This document shows, in pieces, positions 9,011-19,530 of a stretch of 53,751 nucleotides of DNA; within the stretch, counting starts at the first letter, position 1, and the number at the start of each line of letters is the position of its first letter. Source of the DNA: Pseudomonas sp. BN417 (GTDB taxonomy: Bacteria; Pseudomonadota; Gammaproteobacteria; Pseudomonadales; Pseudomonadaceae); assembly GCF_029871205.1 (NCBI RefSeq), contig NZ_SSOJ01000021.1, positions 1-53,751 on the forward strand, given 5' to 3'. Made by a program: the position numbers and the translations under genes. The notes under the pieces were generated by a model. The model had not been told where the DNA came from and searched no databases. It saw only the letters and a list, made by a program, of their open reading frames with translations.

Positions 9011-9619
9011 ATGAGCGCCGAACCCGCCCTACTCGCCGATGCCCGCTGGGCCGAGCTGGAACGCCAGACCGACCTGGACTGGGACCTCGACGCCATTACC
9101 AACCGGCAGGAGGCCATTGCCTTCCTGCTGCGCTTCGAGAGCCGCCTCTGCGTCTACTCGCCCTATGTCGAGAAGCTCTACAGCAGCTACAGCTTCGTGG
9201 TGCCGGAGGAGGAGCACGGCAGCATCACCATCCTCCCCGACGAGCGCGCCTGGCACGACATCTTCCACGAGGTCGCCGCCGACGCTGTGCTGCCTACCGG
9301 CATCCATATCCTGCCCGGCGAGGTACTGGGCAGTACCGGGCTCTACCTGAAAATTCCTGGCGAGCATCGCCTGAGCCCCTCCCTCGAACTGCCTTTCCAG
9401 GCTGGCCTCAAATTGCTGATCCGGCGTTACCAGGCGCGCGGCGAGCAGTTCCTGCCGGTGCTGGCGAAAGGCGATCTGCGCGAATACGAGGCGCGCATGC
9501 CCTCGCTGCACCTGCACCGCATCGAGCCGCGCCGCCTGGGACGCATCTCCCGGCTGGACGTGGAGGTCATCAAGGGCACCATCGCCGAGCACCTGATCGG
9601 CCTGTTCCGCCAGCGCTGA
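9011..9619 (+). CDS. Conserved protein of unknown function
   Basis: 202 aa, cytoplasmic by appearance, with no signal peptide or membrane segment. The ATG at 9011 follows a CAGGAA ribosome site; longer readings upstream run into the mksF promoter region and have poor composition. The protein is rich in Glu, Arg and Leu, contains SYSFVVPEEEHGS near residue 55, and ends in a basic segment. I do not recognise a domain. It stands alone between the divergent mks operon and the exported-protein cluster. Confidence 0.75.
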   Translation: MSAEPALLADARWAELERQTDLDWDLDAITNRQEAIAFLLRFESRLCVYSPYVEKLYSSYSFVVPEEEHGSITILPDERAWHDIFHEVAADAVLPTGIHILPGEVLGSTGLYLKIPGEHRLSPSLELPFQAGLKLLIRRYQARGEQFLPVLAKGDLREYEARMPSLHLHRIEPRRLGRISRLDVEVIKGTIAEHLIGLFRQR

Positions 9620-9794
9620 AGCCGGCGTTACCCCGCTGTGGCAATGGGTAACAGCCGGCCGTCGGACGGCAAATAGCCATCGCCCATTGACTCGACTATG
9701 GGTCGGGACACTTCCCGGCGGGGCTCCTTATAGTGGCCGAAAAGGGGGCGAGCCGGCAGCGCGTCTCCATACAAGAACAACCAGGGAAGTCGCC

Positions 9795-10838
9795 ATGGGT
9801 TCGATACTGCTTCCAGCCTGGCAGCTGATGGCTGTTTGCTTTGCGGGGCTGTTCTGCGCATCCGTCGCCCAGGCGCGGATGGAGGAAATGGCGGACGACG
9901 AACTCTCCGAAGTCACCGGCCAGGCCTTCATCAACCTCACCACCGATGCCAACGCCGGGATCAACTACACCCGGGTCAACTTCGGCGTGAGCGTCGATAC
10001 CCAGCTCAATATCAAGAAGCTCCAACTCGGCCAGTACGACGACCTGCTGACCCGGACCGGCGAGTCCGCCGGCTCGTCCGACATCCTGATCAATAACTTT
10101 GCCCTGGGTACGGTCAACGCCGATGGCTCGGTGAACCCCTTCAAGATCGCCAACCCCTTCGTCGAGCTGGCCTACTCTGGCAGCAAGGTGGTGGGTGTGC
10201 GCATCGGCTTCGGCGAGTCCAAGGGTGTGCTCTCCGGCGAGATCCAGAGCCTGACCGGCAGTATCCCGGTGCATATCAAGGGCACCGGCAACGCCATCTA
10301 CGACAAGTCCAACTTTTTCCAGCAGAGCGCCCTGTTCCTGGCCGGCGTGTACCGCAGCAGCATCGTCGAGGCCGACGCCGAACTGGTGACCGCCCAGGGC
10401 GTGGCGGACCCGATTCGCGCCGGCATGTCCGGCATCAAGAACGGCGATGGCATGACCTGCACCTCGGGCTGCGCCGGCGGCTGGACCGACGCCCTGCTGG
10501 GCGCCTTCGCCTCGCAGAACTGCAGCATCCTCGGCATCTCCACCTGCTTCCCGCTGTCGCAGTTCCAGTCCCTGCCAGTGGGCAACATCAGCGACATGAG
10601 CAACATGGAAGGTGCGGCCCGGGGCTTCTTCATCTCCTTCCAGTCCCAGGACCTGGCCTGGAAGGACATGGACCGCAACGCCTTCATCACCGCCCTCAAG
10701 GGCGCCTTCATGAATATGCCCAAGTACAAGGACGCCAACGGCAACCTGGTGGCCCCGATCAACATCAACTTCGACCAGGCGTTCAATGGCATTCCGCGCC
10801 AGGACACCTGCCTCGGAACGGCTACGGCGGGGTGCTGA
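9795..10838 (+). CDS. Exported DDxxLSxVxGQ-motif protein A
   Basis: 347 aa. A signal peptide (hydrophobic core about residues 5-24, cleavage near AQA) is followed directly by MADDELSEVTGQAFINL, the DDxxLSxVxGQ signature shared by the next three genes. As far as I recall Pfam gathers this N-terminus as DUF6160, including FilA-like proteins linked to pili in Acinetobacter. The rest alternates short beta-like Gly/Asn/Ser-rich segments and holds a Cys-rich stretch (residues about 219-255), suggesting a disulphide-bonded periplasmic or surface protein. The ATG at 9795 has an AGGGAAG ribosome site and gives a clean signal peptide. First gene of a four-gene operon. Function unknown. Confidence 0.8.
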   Translation: MGSILLPAWQLMAVCFAGLFCASVAQARMEEMADDELSEVTGQAFINLTTDANAGINYTRVNFGVSVDTQLNIKKLQLGQYDDLLTRTGESAGSSDILINNFALGTVNADGSVNPFKIANPFVELAYSGSKVVGVRIGFGESKGVLSGEIQSLTGSIPVHIKGTGNAIYDKSNFFQQSALFLAGVYRSSIVEADAELVTAQGVADPIRAGMSGIKNGDGMTCTSGCAGGWTDALLGAFASQNCSILGISTCFPLSQFQSLPVGNISDMSNMEGAARGFFISFQSQDLAWKDMDRNAFITALKGAFMNMPKYKDANGNLVAPININFDQAFNGIPRQDTCLGTATAGC

Positions 10839-10840
10839 AG

Positions 10841-11872
10841 ATGCCGAGATCGCTGCCTTTGCTGGGCTTCGCCCTGCTCGCAGGCCTTGCGCGGGCCGAA
10901 CTCCAGGCCCTGGATGACCAGGAGTTGTCCGGCGTGCAGGGGGCGGGGATCGGCTTCGTGCTGGACCAGGTCCTGCTGGACGCCAACAACGCCACCATCA
11001 CCATCAACGACATCACCAACGCGGCCAAGCAGAACGTCCCCATCGCGGTGAAGGAGTTCTACCTCGGCGCAGCCGGCAGCAACAAGGGCGCAAACCTCAG
11101 CCCGGTGACCATCGGCCGGCTCAGCCAACCCTTCGCCCTCAACCTGGCCAAGGGCGAAGCCATGCGCACCCTGCGCGACGATGGGCAATGGGTGCAGACC
11201 ACGCCGAGCAACGTCACCGTCCTCGAATTCATGTTCCCCGAGCGCCTCACCGGCACCGCCGGCCAGCCCTGCATCGCCGGTTTCGCCGCGGCGGGCAACA
11301 ACTGCTCCAGCCGGGCCAGCGAGAAGGTCGACCTGGGGATACGCTTCGACTTCCAGGTGGCCGCCGGGCGCACCGACATCCTCAACCTGGACTTCGCCGA
11401 GCTGGCGATGGACGGCTCCTACCTGCGCCTGTGGGGCGACAGCAGCCGCAACCAGATGGTCGGCGAGGCGCGCATCAACCTATTCACCAAGAGCCTGCAG
11501 ATCATGAGCTGCGCGGCCAACACCAGCGGCTGCACCACCGCCACCGAGCAGCGCGACCGCACCATCTTCCTCAACAACGCCTATGCCAACATTTCCCTCG
11601 GCTACGGCAAGACCCAGCCGTTGCTGTTCGACGTGAGCAGCAACGGCCAGTTCGTGCTCGAACTGCCCAACCCCACTGCCTCCGTTACCACCCAGGCGCA
11701 GAAGGACGCCCTGGCCGCCGACTTCTACGCCAACGCCCCGCGGACCAACATCGTCATCAACAGCCTCCAGAGCGGCAGCGGCAGCTTCAGCAGCGGCGGC
11801 TACAACTTCGGCTACAACGCCATCCAGGGCCTGGGCATCAACTACCTGAAGGTGACCAGCCATGACCTCTAA
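10841..11872 (+). CDS. Exported DDxxLSxVxGQ-motif protein B
   Basis: 343 aa from the ATG at 10841; a GTG at 10832 would add three residues. A short signal peptide (LPLLGFALLAGLARA) leads into LQALDDQELSGVQGAGIGF, the shared motif with GAG in place of GQ. Four Cys (two near the middle, two further on) may form disulphides. The remainder is Asn/Thr/Ser-rich beta-like sequence with a Ser/Gly stretch (GSGSFSSGG) near the C-terminus. It begins 2 bp after the stop of A and overlaps C by 11 bp, so it is co-expressed. Function unknown. Confidence 0.78.
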   Translation: MPRSLPLLGFALLAGLARAELQALDDQELSGVQGAGIGFVLDQVLLDANNATITINDITNAAKQNVPIAVKEFYLGAAGSNKGANLSPVTIGRLSQPFALNLAKGEAMRTLRDDGQWVQTTPSNVTVLEFMFPERLTGTAGQPCIAGFAAAGNNCSSRASEKVDLGIRFDFQVAAGRTDILNLDFAELAMDGSYLRLWGDSSRNQMVGEARINLFTKSLQIMSCAANTSGCTTATEQRDRTIFLNNAYANISLGYGKTQPLLFDVSSNGQFVLELPNPTASVTTQAQKDALAADFYANAPRTNIVINSLQSGSGSFSSGGYNFGYNAIQGLGINYLKVTSHDL

Positions 11873-12470
11873 GGCGCTCTACCTGGCGGCGCTGCTGGTG
11901 CTGCCGAGCCTGGCACGGGCCGAGCTGCAGGCGCTGGAAGACGCCGACCTGAGCCTGCTGAGCGGGCAGGGCGGGGTCTACCTCTCCGGCGAGTTCAGCA
12001 TCAACAAGAACGGCGGCGTGCTGTGGAACACCCCGGCCTCCAACGACGCCGCCACCTGGACGGTCAATCAGCGCAGCTGCGCCACCGCCGGTAGCGCCAC
12101 TCCGGAAACTTGCGGCCTGCGCATCGCCATCCGTACCGAGGCCAACGGCGGCTGGTACGTGTTGGACAACCTCAAGGGCATCTTCAGCTTCGAGGGCCTG
12201 ACCCTGAACACCCGCACCATCACCAGTGGCTTCGGCGGCGATGGTGCGGCCTTCAACCAGGACGTGCTGGCATTCGGACTGCCCAACGAGGTGCGTTTCA
12301 AGGACGGCAGCTTCGCCTTCGGCGTGGCCAACCAGGGCGGCTGGCAGAACAAGGCCGGCACCCTCGCCAACGGCGGCAATCCCGGCTACCAGCAGACCAA
12401 CATCTTCTCGGCGAAGATCGACGGCACCATCCGCATGCAGGGCAGCGTGCTGATCTTCCCGAAGAACTGA
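11862..12470 (+). CDS. Exported DDxxLSxVxGQ-motif protein C
   Basis: 202 aa, the smallest member of the cluster. The signal peptide (LYLAALLVLPSLARA) is followed by LQALEDADLSLLSGQGGVYL. The body is Gly/Asn-rich beta-like sequence with two Cys (around residues 70 and 82) that could pair. The start lies 11 bp inside the end of B, and D begins 10 bp after its stop. No enzyme motif is visible. Function unknown. Confidence 0.78.
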   Translation: MTSKALYLAALLVLPSLARAELQALEDADLSLLSGQGGVYLSGEFSINKNGGVLWNTPASNDAATWTVNQRSCATAGSATPETCGLRIAIRTEANGGWYVLDNLKGIFSFEGLTLNTRTITSGFGGDGAAFNQDVLAFGLPNEVRFKDGSFAFGVANQGGWQNKAGTLANGGNPGYQQTNIFSAKIDGTIRMQGSVLIFPKN

Positions 12471-12480
12471 GGAACCGACC

Positions 12481-14805
12481 ATGCGCCCAGCCCCCTTGCT
12501 GCTCGGCATGCTCCTCGCCTCCCAGGCCCAGGCCATGGAAGCGCTGGACGACTCCGCCATGTCCTCGGTCAGCGGGCAGGGCGGCATCAGCCTGGAAACC
12601 TCCAGCCAGGGCTGGTCGGCCGGCAGTGTCAGCTACAGCGAGGACGGCCGCGGCCTGAACCTGCGGGACGTGAGTAACCGCGCTGCCAGCGGCGGGGCCA
12701 GCACGTCCAGTTCCACCCTCGACGTGGAGGACGGCCAACTGCAGATCGAGCACGCCGCCAGCCCCCAGGTGCTGACGGTGAACAACATCGAGTTGGACGA
12801 CAGCAGCAAGAGCTTCGGCGCCTTCCGCGCCTTCTATACGCTCGGCGCGACCCTGCACCTCAAGGGCGGCGGGGCCAGCGGCGTCAGCGGCATTTCCATC
12901 GACGACAGCCGGCTGTCCCTCACCGATGTGACCTTCTACTATCGCGACAACGGCTTCGACCTGATCGTCAAAGGCCTGTCCTTCGACACCTACCTGGACA
13001 ACGCCTACCTGGACATCGTCAATGGTGGCAGCGGCCAGGAGGTCAAGCTGAACCTGGGGGATGCGCGCTTCATCGGCACGGTGGGCGGCATCGGCCTCGA
13101 CCTCGCCCATGGCGACCCCTCCGGCTCGCCCGTGACCCCGAATGCGCCGGACCTGCGCGACGCCGGCGCCAGCCGCAGCTTCGGCAAGCTGAGCATGGAC
13201 CTGCGCCTGGGCGGCAGCCTCAGCATCGCCAGCGGGGGCGCCAGTGGCGACGGTGTCCGCATCCGCCCCGACCTGAATATCGGCAGCAGCCTGTTCCAGT
13301 ACCAGGATGAAGGCATCCTGCGCGCCGAGAACTTCTCCGGCACCCTGCGCAGCCTCGGCGGCCTGACCCTCGACCTGGCCCAGGACGTGGGTGGCAGTTA
13401 TGCACAGGTGGCCTTCCAGGACCTCAAGCTGAACGCCACGTTGGGCGGCCTGATCATCGGCAATCCCGCCAACCAGAAGCTCGGCAGCCTGGCCATCGAC
13501 CTCAACTTCGTCGATGAAGGCGCCCGGCAGAACTGGCTCAAGCTGCGCCCGGGCGGCGACCCCAATTCCGGCGCCAAGGGCCTGACCGCCGACGTCAGCT
13601 GGAACATGGCCAACAGCTCGGTCTCGCTCACCGATAACGGCAACAGCATGTGGTTCAGCGGCCTGCGCACCCACGGCACCGGCCAGTTCACCCTCGACCT
13701 GACCAAAGGCTGCGCCGCCGGGGCCAGCACCGGCTGCTACGCCGGCACCCAGAGCGACATGGGCAAGGGCAGCTACAACGGCCATTTCGACGGTCTGCGC
13801 CTGGGTCTTGCCAACATCAAGGGCGGCTACAGCTTCGACGGTCTGCGGGTGGGCTCGCCCACCGCGCCGCTGCAGGGCGGCACCGAACTGCTGGTGCTGA
13901 TGGAGATATTCCCGGCTTACGACTTCACCCTGAACGGCCAGATCACCCTGCTGCCGGGCGGCAAGGTCGGCGACGGCCTGCGCTACAACGCCGACTTCTT
14001 CTTCACCGACGCCCGCGCCGCCATCTCGGTGGACGAAACCGGCAAGGGCCTGTGGCTGGCCGGCACCAATTACGACATGCACTTTCGCGACGGCTCGGTG
14101 GACGTGAGCAACAACGGCGTGGAGCTGAGCAAAGGCACCTACTGGTCCAGGCTGGACGTCGCCGACCTGCGCTGGGGCGACCGCAACACCGGCGCCAGCC
14201 TCGGCCGGCTGGTACTCAAGCGCTTTGAACAGGGCTCCACCCTGGCGCTGAGCTCTGGCGGGGCCGGCGCCCTTTGCGTCGGCGGCAGCGGCGCCAATGC
14301 CGGCGCCTGCTCGGCCAGCGGCGGGCGCTGGGAGGACCGGGGCAACGAAGGGGTTTCGGTGAAGCTGAAGAACGTCTTCGTCCGCGACACGGCGGTGGAA
14401 AGCAGCAGCAATGGCGTGGCTACCGACGAGAAGCGCAACCAGATCGTCTGGGAAACCAACCGCGTCAACGGCGCGTCCGGCAGCGGCAGCCAGCTGGTTG
14501 TGGATAACTTCTACACCTCCGACGGCAACCCCAGCGACCCCAACGCCAACACCTACGGCTTCAACGCCGACCTCAACCTCGACGTGGCCCCCACCAAGGC
14601 CTGCACCCGCAACGGCGGTACCTGCACCCCGGTCACCCCCGACCCGCTGGGCTTCGCGGTTAACGGTCGCATCCATTTCAAGGAGGTCAACGTCGAGCGC
14701 CTGCAACACGTCCACCCCACCGGGGGCGCCGTCACCTCCATGTATGGCATCAAGGTGCAGAACGCCGATATCGGCACCAACCTGACGGCTACGCCGATCA
14801 ACTGA
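12481..14805 (+). CDS. Large exported DDxxLSxVxGQ-motif protein D
   Basis: 774 aa. The signal peptide (LLLGMLLASQAQA) is followed by MEALDDSAMSSVSGQGGISLE. The long remainder consists of repeated beta-like blocks with recurrent patterns such as LRLGGSLSI, GLTLDLAQDV and GTGQFTLDLT, each around 40-60 residues, resembling a beta-solenoid or other elongated surface protein. Cys are few and clustered in pairs (about residues 410-422 and 597-608). There is no C-terminal autotransporter barrel or LPXTG-like anchor. Last gene of the four-gene operon; a large inverted repeat follows. Function unknown. Confidence 0.8.
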   Translation: MRPAPLLLGMLLASQAQAMEALDDSAMSSVSGQGGISLETSSQGWSAGSVSYSEDGRGLNLRDVSNRAASGGASTSSSTLDVEDGQLQIEHAASPQVLTVNNIELDDSSKSFGAFRAFYTLGATLHLKGGGASGVSGISIDDSRLSLTDVTFYYRDNGFDLIVKGLSFDTYLDNAYLDIVNGGSGQEVKLNLGDARFIGTVGGIGLDLAHGDPSGSPVTPNAPDLRDAGASRSFGKLSMDLRLGGSLSIASGGASGDGVRIRPDLNIGSSLFQYQDEGILRAENFSGTLRSLGGLTLDLAQDVGGSYAQVAFQDLKLNATLGGLIIGNPANQKLGSLAIDLNFVDEGARQNWLKLRPGGDPNSGAKGLTADVSWNMANSSVSLTDNGNSMWFSGLRTHGTGQFTLDLTKGCAAGASTGCYAGTQSDMGKGSYNGHFDGLRLGLANIKGGYSFDGLRVGSPTAPLQGGTELLVLMEIFPAYDFTLNGQITLLPGGKVGDGLRYNADFFFTDARAAISVDETGKGLWLAGTNYDMHFRDGSVDVSNNGVELSKGTYWSRLDVADLRWGDRNTGASLGRLVLKRFEQGSTLALSSGGAGALCVGGSGANAGACSASGGRWEDRGNEGVSVKLKNVFVRDTAVESSSNGVATDEKRNQIVWETNRVNGASGSGSQLVVDNFYTSDGNPSDPNANTYGFNADLNLDVAPTKACTRNGGTCTPVTPDPLGFAVNGRIHFKEVNVERLQHVHPTGGAVTSMYGIKVQNADIGTNLTATPIN

Positions 14806-14824
14806 AGTTCGCTAGGCATTCTTC

Positions 14825-14918
14825 GTGGGGGCGAATTCATTCGCTAACCGGACCGTAGGTTCGGCCAGGGAGTCACCGGGGCTGCTGCGCAGCCCTTAGC
14901 GAATGAATTCGCCCCCAC
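14825..14918. repeat. Perfect 23-bp inverted repeat element
   Basis: The arms 14825-14847 and 14896-14918 are exact reverse complements over 23 bp, each starting or ending in GTGGGGGCGAATTCATTCGC. A 48-bp spacer separates them. The GGGGCGAATTCATTCGC core resembles a dispersed Pseudomonas REP-type element. It lies between the exported-protein operon and leuA and could fold into a strong stem, acting as a terminator-like barrier. There is no T tract. Confidence 0.8.
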
Positions 14919-15087
14919 AGTAAAAGCCCCGGCAAAGGTTTCCCCCTCGCCACCACCTGCCCACCGACCTTTCCGACCACCGCTTTTCACGCCACAATTC
15001 CCTGATCTGGAGCCGTCGCCACAAGCAGTCCGGCGCCATCAGCCTGAGCCCCGGCCGCACGCACGGTGGGGCCGTGAGGAGCGAGAC

Positions 15088-16634
<1,547 letters not shown>

Positions 16635-16638
<4 letters not shown>

Positions 16639-17432
16639 TAGCTGAACTCCGTCGTCGCGCGTATCTCAATGCCATGCAGGTAGCCACCTGGCTGCCGCGC
16701 GTGGCATTGCCCTTTGCCGCGCCCTCCCGCCCCGAACTGCTCGCCCCGGCTCCGGAAGTCCCCCCCGAGGAGGCACCAAAGCCGGTCGCCGAGACCACTC
16801 CGGCCAGCCCGGTCGCCGAAGCGCGCCCGGCCTCCACCCGGCCGAAGATCGAGATCCCCCGGCCCGGCAGCACGCCGCGCCAGGCCGTGCAGCCCGAACC
16901 CGAGGCCAGCACCGAGCCCGAGGCCACGCCGGCCAAGGTTGAAGTGCTGCCGCCGCCGCGCTTCTCCATGCAATTGCTGCGCGCCGGCAGCTGCATGCTG
17001 TTGGTGGAGTTGCCCACCGGTGAGCCCTTCCAGAGCCGCGATCCGGCCTACCTGCTGCTGAAGGACCTGCTGCGCGCCGCCGGCCTGCCCGACAGCCCGC
17101 AACTGATCGGCGAGCCGGTGCGCTGGCCGCTGCTCAGCGGCGGCAGCATGGACCAGGGCCCCGATGCGGCCCGCGACTTCGTCCAGGGCTTCGTCGGCGT
17201 ACGCCTCGAAGAGCAGGGCGCGTGCACCTGCCTCTGGCTGGTGGGATTGCCGGCGGTGCGCTTTGCCGGCGAAGCCGATGCCGAAGCCTTCAACCGCGAA
17301 CTGCAGGTCGAAGGCCTGGGCGCCGCCTGGGCGCTGCCGGGCCTGGAACTACTGATGGACGAGCCTCAGCGCAAGGCCGAACTCTGGCAAGCCATGCGCC
17401 GTGTGATGCGCCGCTGGAAGAACACCGAATGA
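16635..17432 (+). CDS. holD: Probable DNA polymerase III psi subunit
   Basis: 265 aa from a TTG at 16635; an ATG at 16674 is an alternative, but residues before it ([10 protein letters not shown]) look conserved. Psi joins chi to the tau clamp loader. The N-terminal [13 protein letters not shown] resembles the QLGITQWSLRRP start of E. coli psi, and the C-terminal [16 protein letters not shown] resembles its ARAALWQQI end. A Pro/Glu/Ala-rich linker of about 65 residues separates these regions and makes the protein longer than E. coli psi (137 aa). Position immediately before rimI is the same as E. coli holD-rimI. A cryptic pseudomonad psi was found biochemically and, as I recall, corresponds to this locus. 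It overlaps leuA and rimI by 4 bp each. Confidence 0.7.
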
Positions 17433-17881
17433 CCGATGCTGTTTCCTTCCGCCCGATGACCGAGGCGGACCTCGATGCCGTACTGAAAATCGAATTTGCC
17501 GCTTTCAGCCACCCCTGGACCCGCGGCATCTTTAACGACAGCCTCAAGTCCTACGACTGCTGGCTGATGTTCGAAGGCGGCCAGCAGGTCGGCCACGGCG
17601 TGATCAACGTGATAGTCGGCGAAGCCCATTTGCTGAATATCACCGTCAAGCCGGAAAGCCAGGGCCGCGGCCTCGGCCTGCGCCTGCTGGAGCACCTGAT
17701 GGAGCGCGCCCGCGAACTGCAGGCCGGAGAATGCTTCCTCGAAGTGCGCGCCAGCAACCAGTCCGCCTACCGGCTGTATGAGCGTTACGGCTTCAACGAA
17801 ATCGGCCGCCGGCGCGACTACTACCCGGCCGTGGGCGGGCGTGAAGACGCACTGGTGATGGCCTGCACCCTGATCGACTGA
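17429..17881 (+). CDS. rimI: Ribosomal protein S18 alanine N-acetyltransferase
   Basis: 150 aa GNAT enzyme that acetylates the N-terminal Ala of S18. The acetyl-CoA loop is VKPESQGRGLGLRLL (about residues 71-85), followed by LEVRASNQSAYRLYERYGF, the typical RimI/GNAT ending. The start is ATGA overlapping the holD stop. Length is normal for RimI. Confidence 0.9.
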   Translation: MTDAVSFRPMTEADLDAVLKIEFAAFSHPWTRGIFNDSLKSYDCWLMFEGGQQVGHGVINVIVGEAHLLNITVKPESQGRGLGLRLLEHLMERARELQAGECFLEVRASNQSAYRLYERYGFNEIGRRRDYYPAVGGREDALVMACTLID

Positions 17882-17953
17882 GCCCCGCGCAGGCCATTGC
17901 CAAAGCTCCCGGCGCTCCGTAAGGTGCGCCAGCCAGAAGAGGAGAAGAAGAGC

Positions 17954-18598
17954 ATGAGCGACCTGCAACAGCTGATCGACAACAACGCGCGCTGGGCCGA
18001 GAAGATCAAGAAGCAAGACCCGGACTTCTTCGAAAAGCTGGCCAAGCAGCAGGTGCCGGAATTCCTCTGGATCGGCTGCTCCGACGCCCGCGTGCCGGCC
18101 AACGAGATCGTCGGCATGCTGCCCGGCGACCTCTTCGTCCACCGCAACGTGGCCAACGTGGTACTGCACACCGACCTCAACTGCCTGTCGGTCATCCAGT
18201 ACGCCGTGGATGTGCTCAAGGTTAAGCACATTTTGGTTACCGGCCACTACGGCTGCGGTGGCGTCCGTGCCGCCATGCGCGACACCCAGTACGGCCTGAT
18301 CGACGGCTGGCTCCGCACCATTCGCGACCTCTACTACGAACAGCGCGACCACCTGGCGACCTTCGCCACCGAGGAAGAGCGGGTCGACCGCCTCTGCGAG
18401 CTGAACGTCATCCAGCAGGTGGCCAACGTCAGCCACACCACCATCGTCCAGAACGCCTGGCACCGTGGCCAGGAGCTGTCCGTCCACGGCTGCATCTACG
18501 GCATCAAGGACGGCATCTGGAAGAACCTCAACGTCACCGTCAGCGGCATGGAACAACTGCCGCCGCAGTACCGCCTGCGCCCACTCGGACAGAACTGA
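17954..18598 (+). CDS. Beta-class carbonic anhydrase
   Basis: 214 aa. Interconverts CO2 and bicarbonate. Zinc ligands Cys42, His98 and Cys101 lie in CSDAR and HYGCGG, with the Asp44/Arg46 dyad also present. The sequence matches the Can-type beta enzymes and the third P. aeruginosa beta-CA in this neighbourhood. The ATG at 17954 is preceded by GGAGAAGAAG. It lies 73 bp after rimI and 3 bp before the broken transporter, which may share its transcript. Confidence 0.93.
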   Translation: MSDLQQLIDNNARWAEKIKKQDPDFFEKLAKQQVPEFLWIGCSDARVPANEIVGMLPGDLFVHRNVANVVLHTDLNCLSVIQYAVDVLKVKHILVTGHYGCGGVRAAMRDTQYGLIDGWLRTIRDLYYEQRDHLATFATEEERVDRLCELNVIQQVANVSHTTIVQNAWHRGQELSVHGCIYGIKDGIWKNLNVTVSGMEQLPPQYRLRPLGQN

Positions 18599-18601
18599 AC
18601 C

Positions 18602-19526
18602 ATGCCACAACAAAGCAGCCGGGCCGTCGGCCTGGCCTGGCTCGGCCTGCTCGTGGCCAGCCTCTTCTGGGCCGGCAACGCCCTGGTGGCCCGCGCCTTC
18701 CACGACGCCATCCCGCCCTTCACCCTGGCCTTCTGGCGCTGGAGCCTGGCGCTCACCATTCTCCTGCCCTTCGTCGCCCGGCCCATGTGGGAGTATCGCA
18801 GCCAGCTGCGCCGCGCCGGCTGGCGCCTGCTGCTGGTGGCTGCTGCTGGTGGCTGCCCTGGGGATCAGCACCTTCAGCGTGCTGCTCTACTTCGCCGCGC
18901 GCACCACGGTGGCCATCAACCTGACCCTGCTCAACACCTGCCTGCCGCTCGCCACCTTCATCGGCGCCGGGGTGCTGCTCAACGAATGGCCACCCCGGCG
19001 CGCCTGGCTCGGCCTTGTGGTGGCGACCGTCGGCCTGCTGGTGCTGATCGCCCAGGGGCGGTTGGCGCAACTGGCCGCCCTGTCGTTCAACCCGGGCGAC
19101 CTGATCATGCTGCTCGCCGTGCTGGACTGGGCGCTCTACACCCTGCTGCTGCGCCGCTGGAGTCCGTATTTCCAGCTGCCGCCGCTGGTGCTGCTGGGGG
19201 CGCTGGTGCTCTGCGGCGTACCGCTGCTGTTGCCGTTCTACCTGCTGGAACTGGCCAGTGGGCAGACCTTCGAACCCTCTGTGGATAACCTGGCTGCCAT
19301 CGTCTATACCGGCATCTGTGCTTCGCTGCTGGCCTACCTGCTGTGGAACCAGGGCATCCGTGTGCTGGGCGTGGCCAAGGCCGTGCTCACCAATTACCTG
19401 ATGCCGGTGTTCACCGCCCTGCTCGGCTACCTGCTGTTGGGCGAGGGACTGCAGGCTTACCATTGGTTCGGTGGGGCGCTGATCTTCGCCGGCCTGTTGT
19501 TGGCGACACGACCCTCCCTGAGGTGA
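18602..19526 (+). pseudogene. EamA-family (DMT) transporter disrupted by a 13-bp duplication
   Basis: The frame opened by ATG 18602 encodes the first helices of a ten-helix drug/metabolite transporter (AWLGLLVASLFWAGNALVAR) up to about residue 79. It then becomes nonsense, while the rest of the protein continues in another frame to 19526 (ISTFSVLLYFAARTTVAINL through to the last helices). The break coincides with an exact 13-bp tandem duplication at 18827-18852. Removing one copy restores a 303-aa protein of normal EamA length. The intact part shows both EamA repeats and no other damage, so the lesion is recent, reversible by slippage, or an assembly error. Substrate unknown. Confidence 0.85.
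18827..18852. repeat. 13-bp perfect tandem duplication
   Basis: CTGCTGCTGGTGG occurs at 18827-18839 and again at 18840-18852 without any gap, and is followed by CTGCCCTGGGG. It shifts the EamA frame by +1. Loss of one copy would restore the gene, so it could behave as an on/off switch. Confidence 0.95.
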
Positions 19527-19530
19527 GCCC

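Noticed and set aside
12298-14715. 805-residue open frame antisense to the large exported protein
   Set aside because: High GC makes long antisense frames; the composition is Gly/Ala/Val/Gln-rich without domains, while the plus strand has a signal peptide and family motif.
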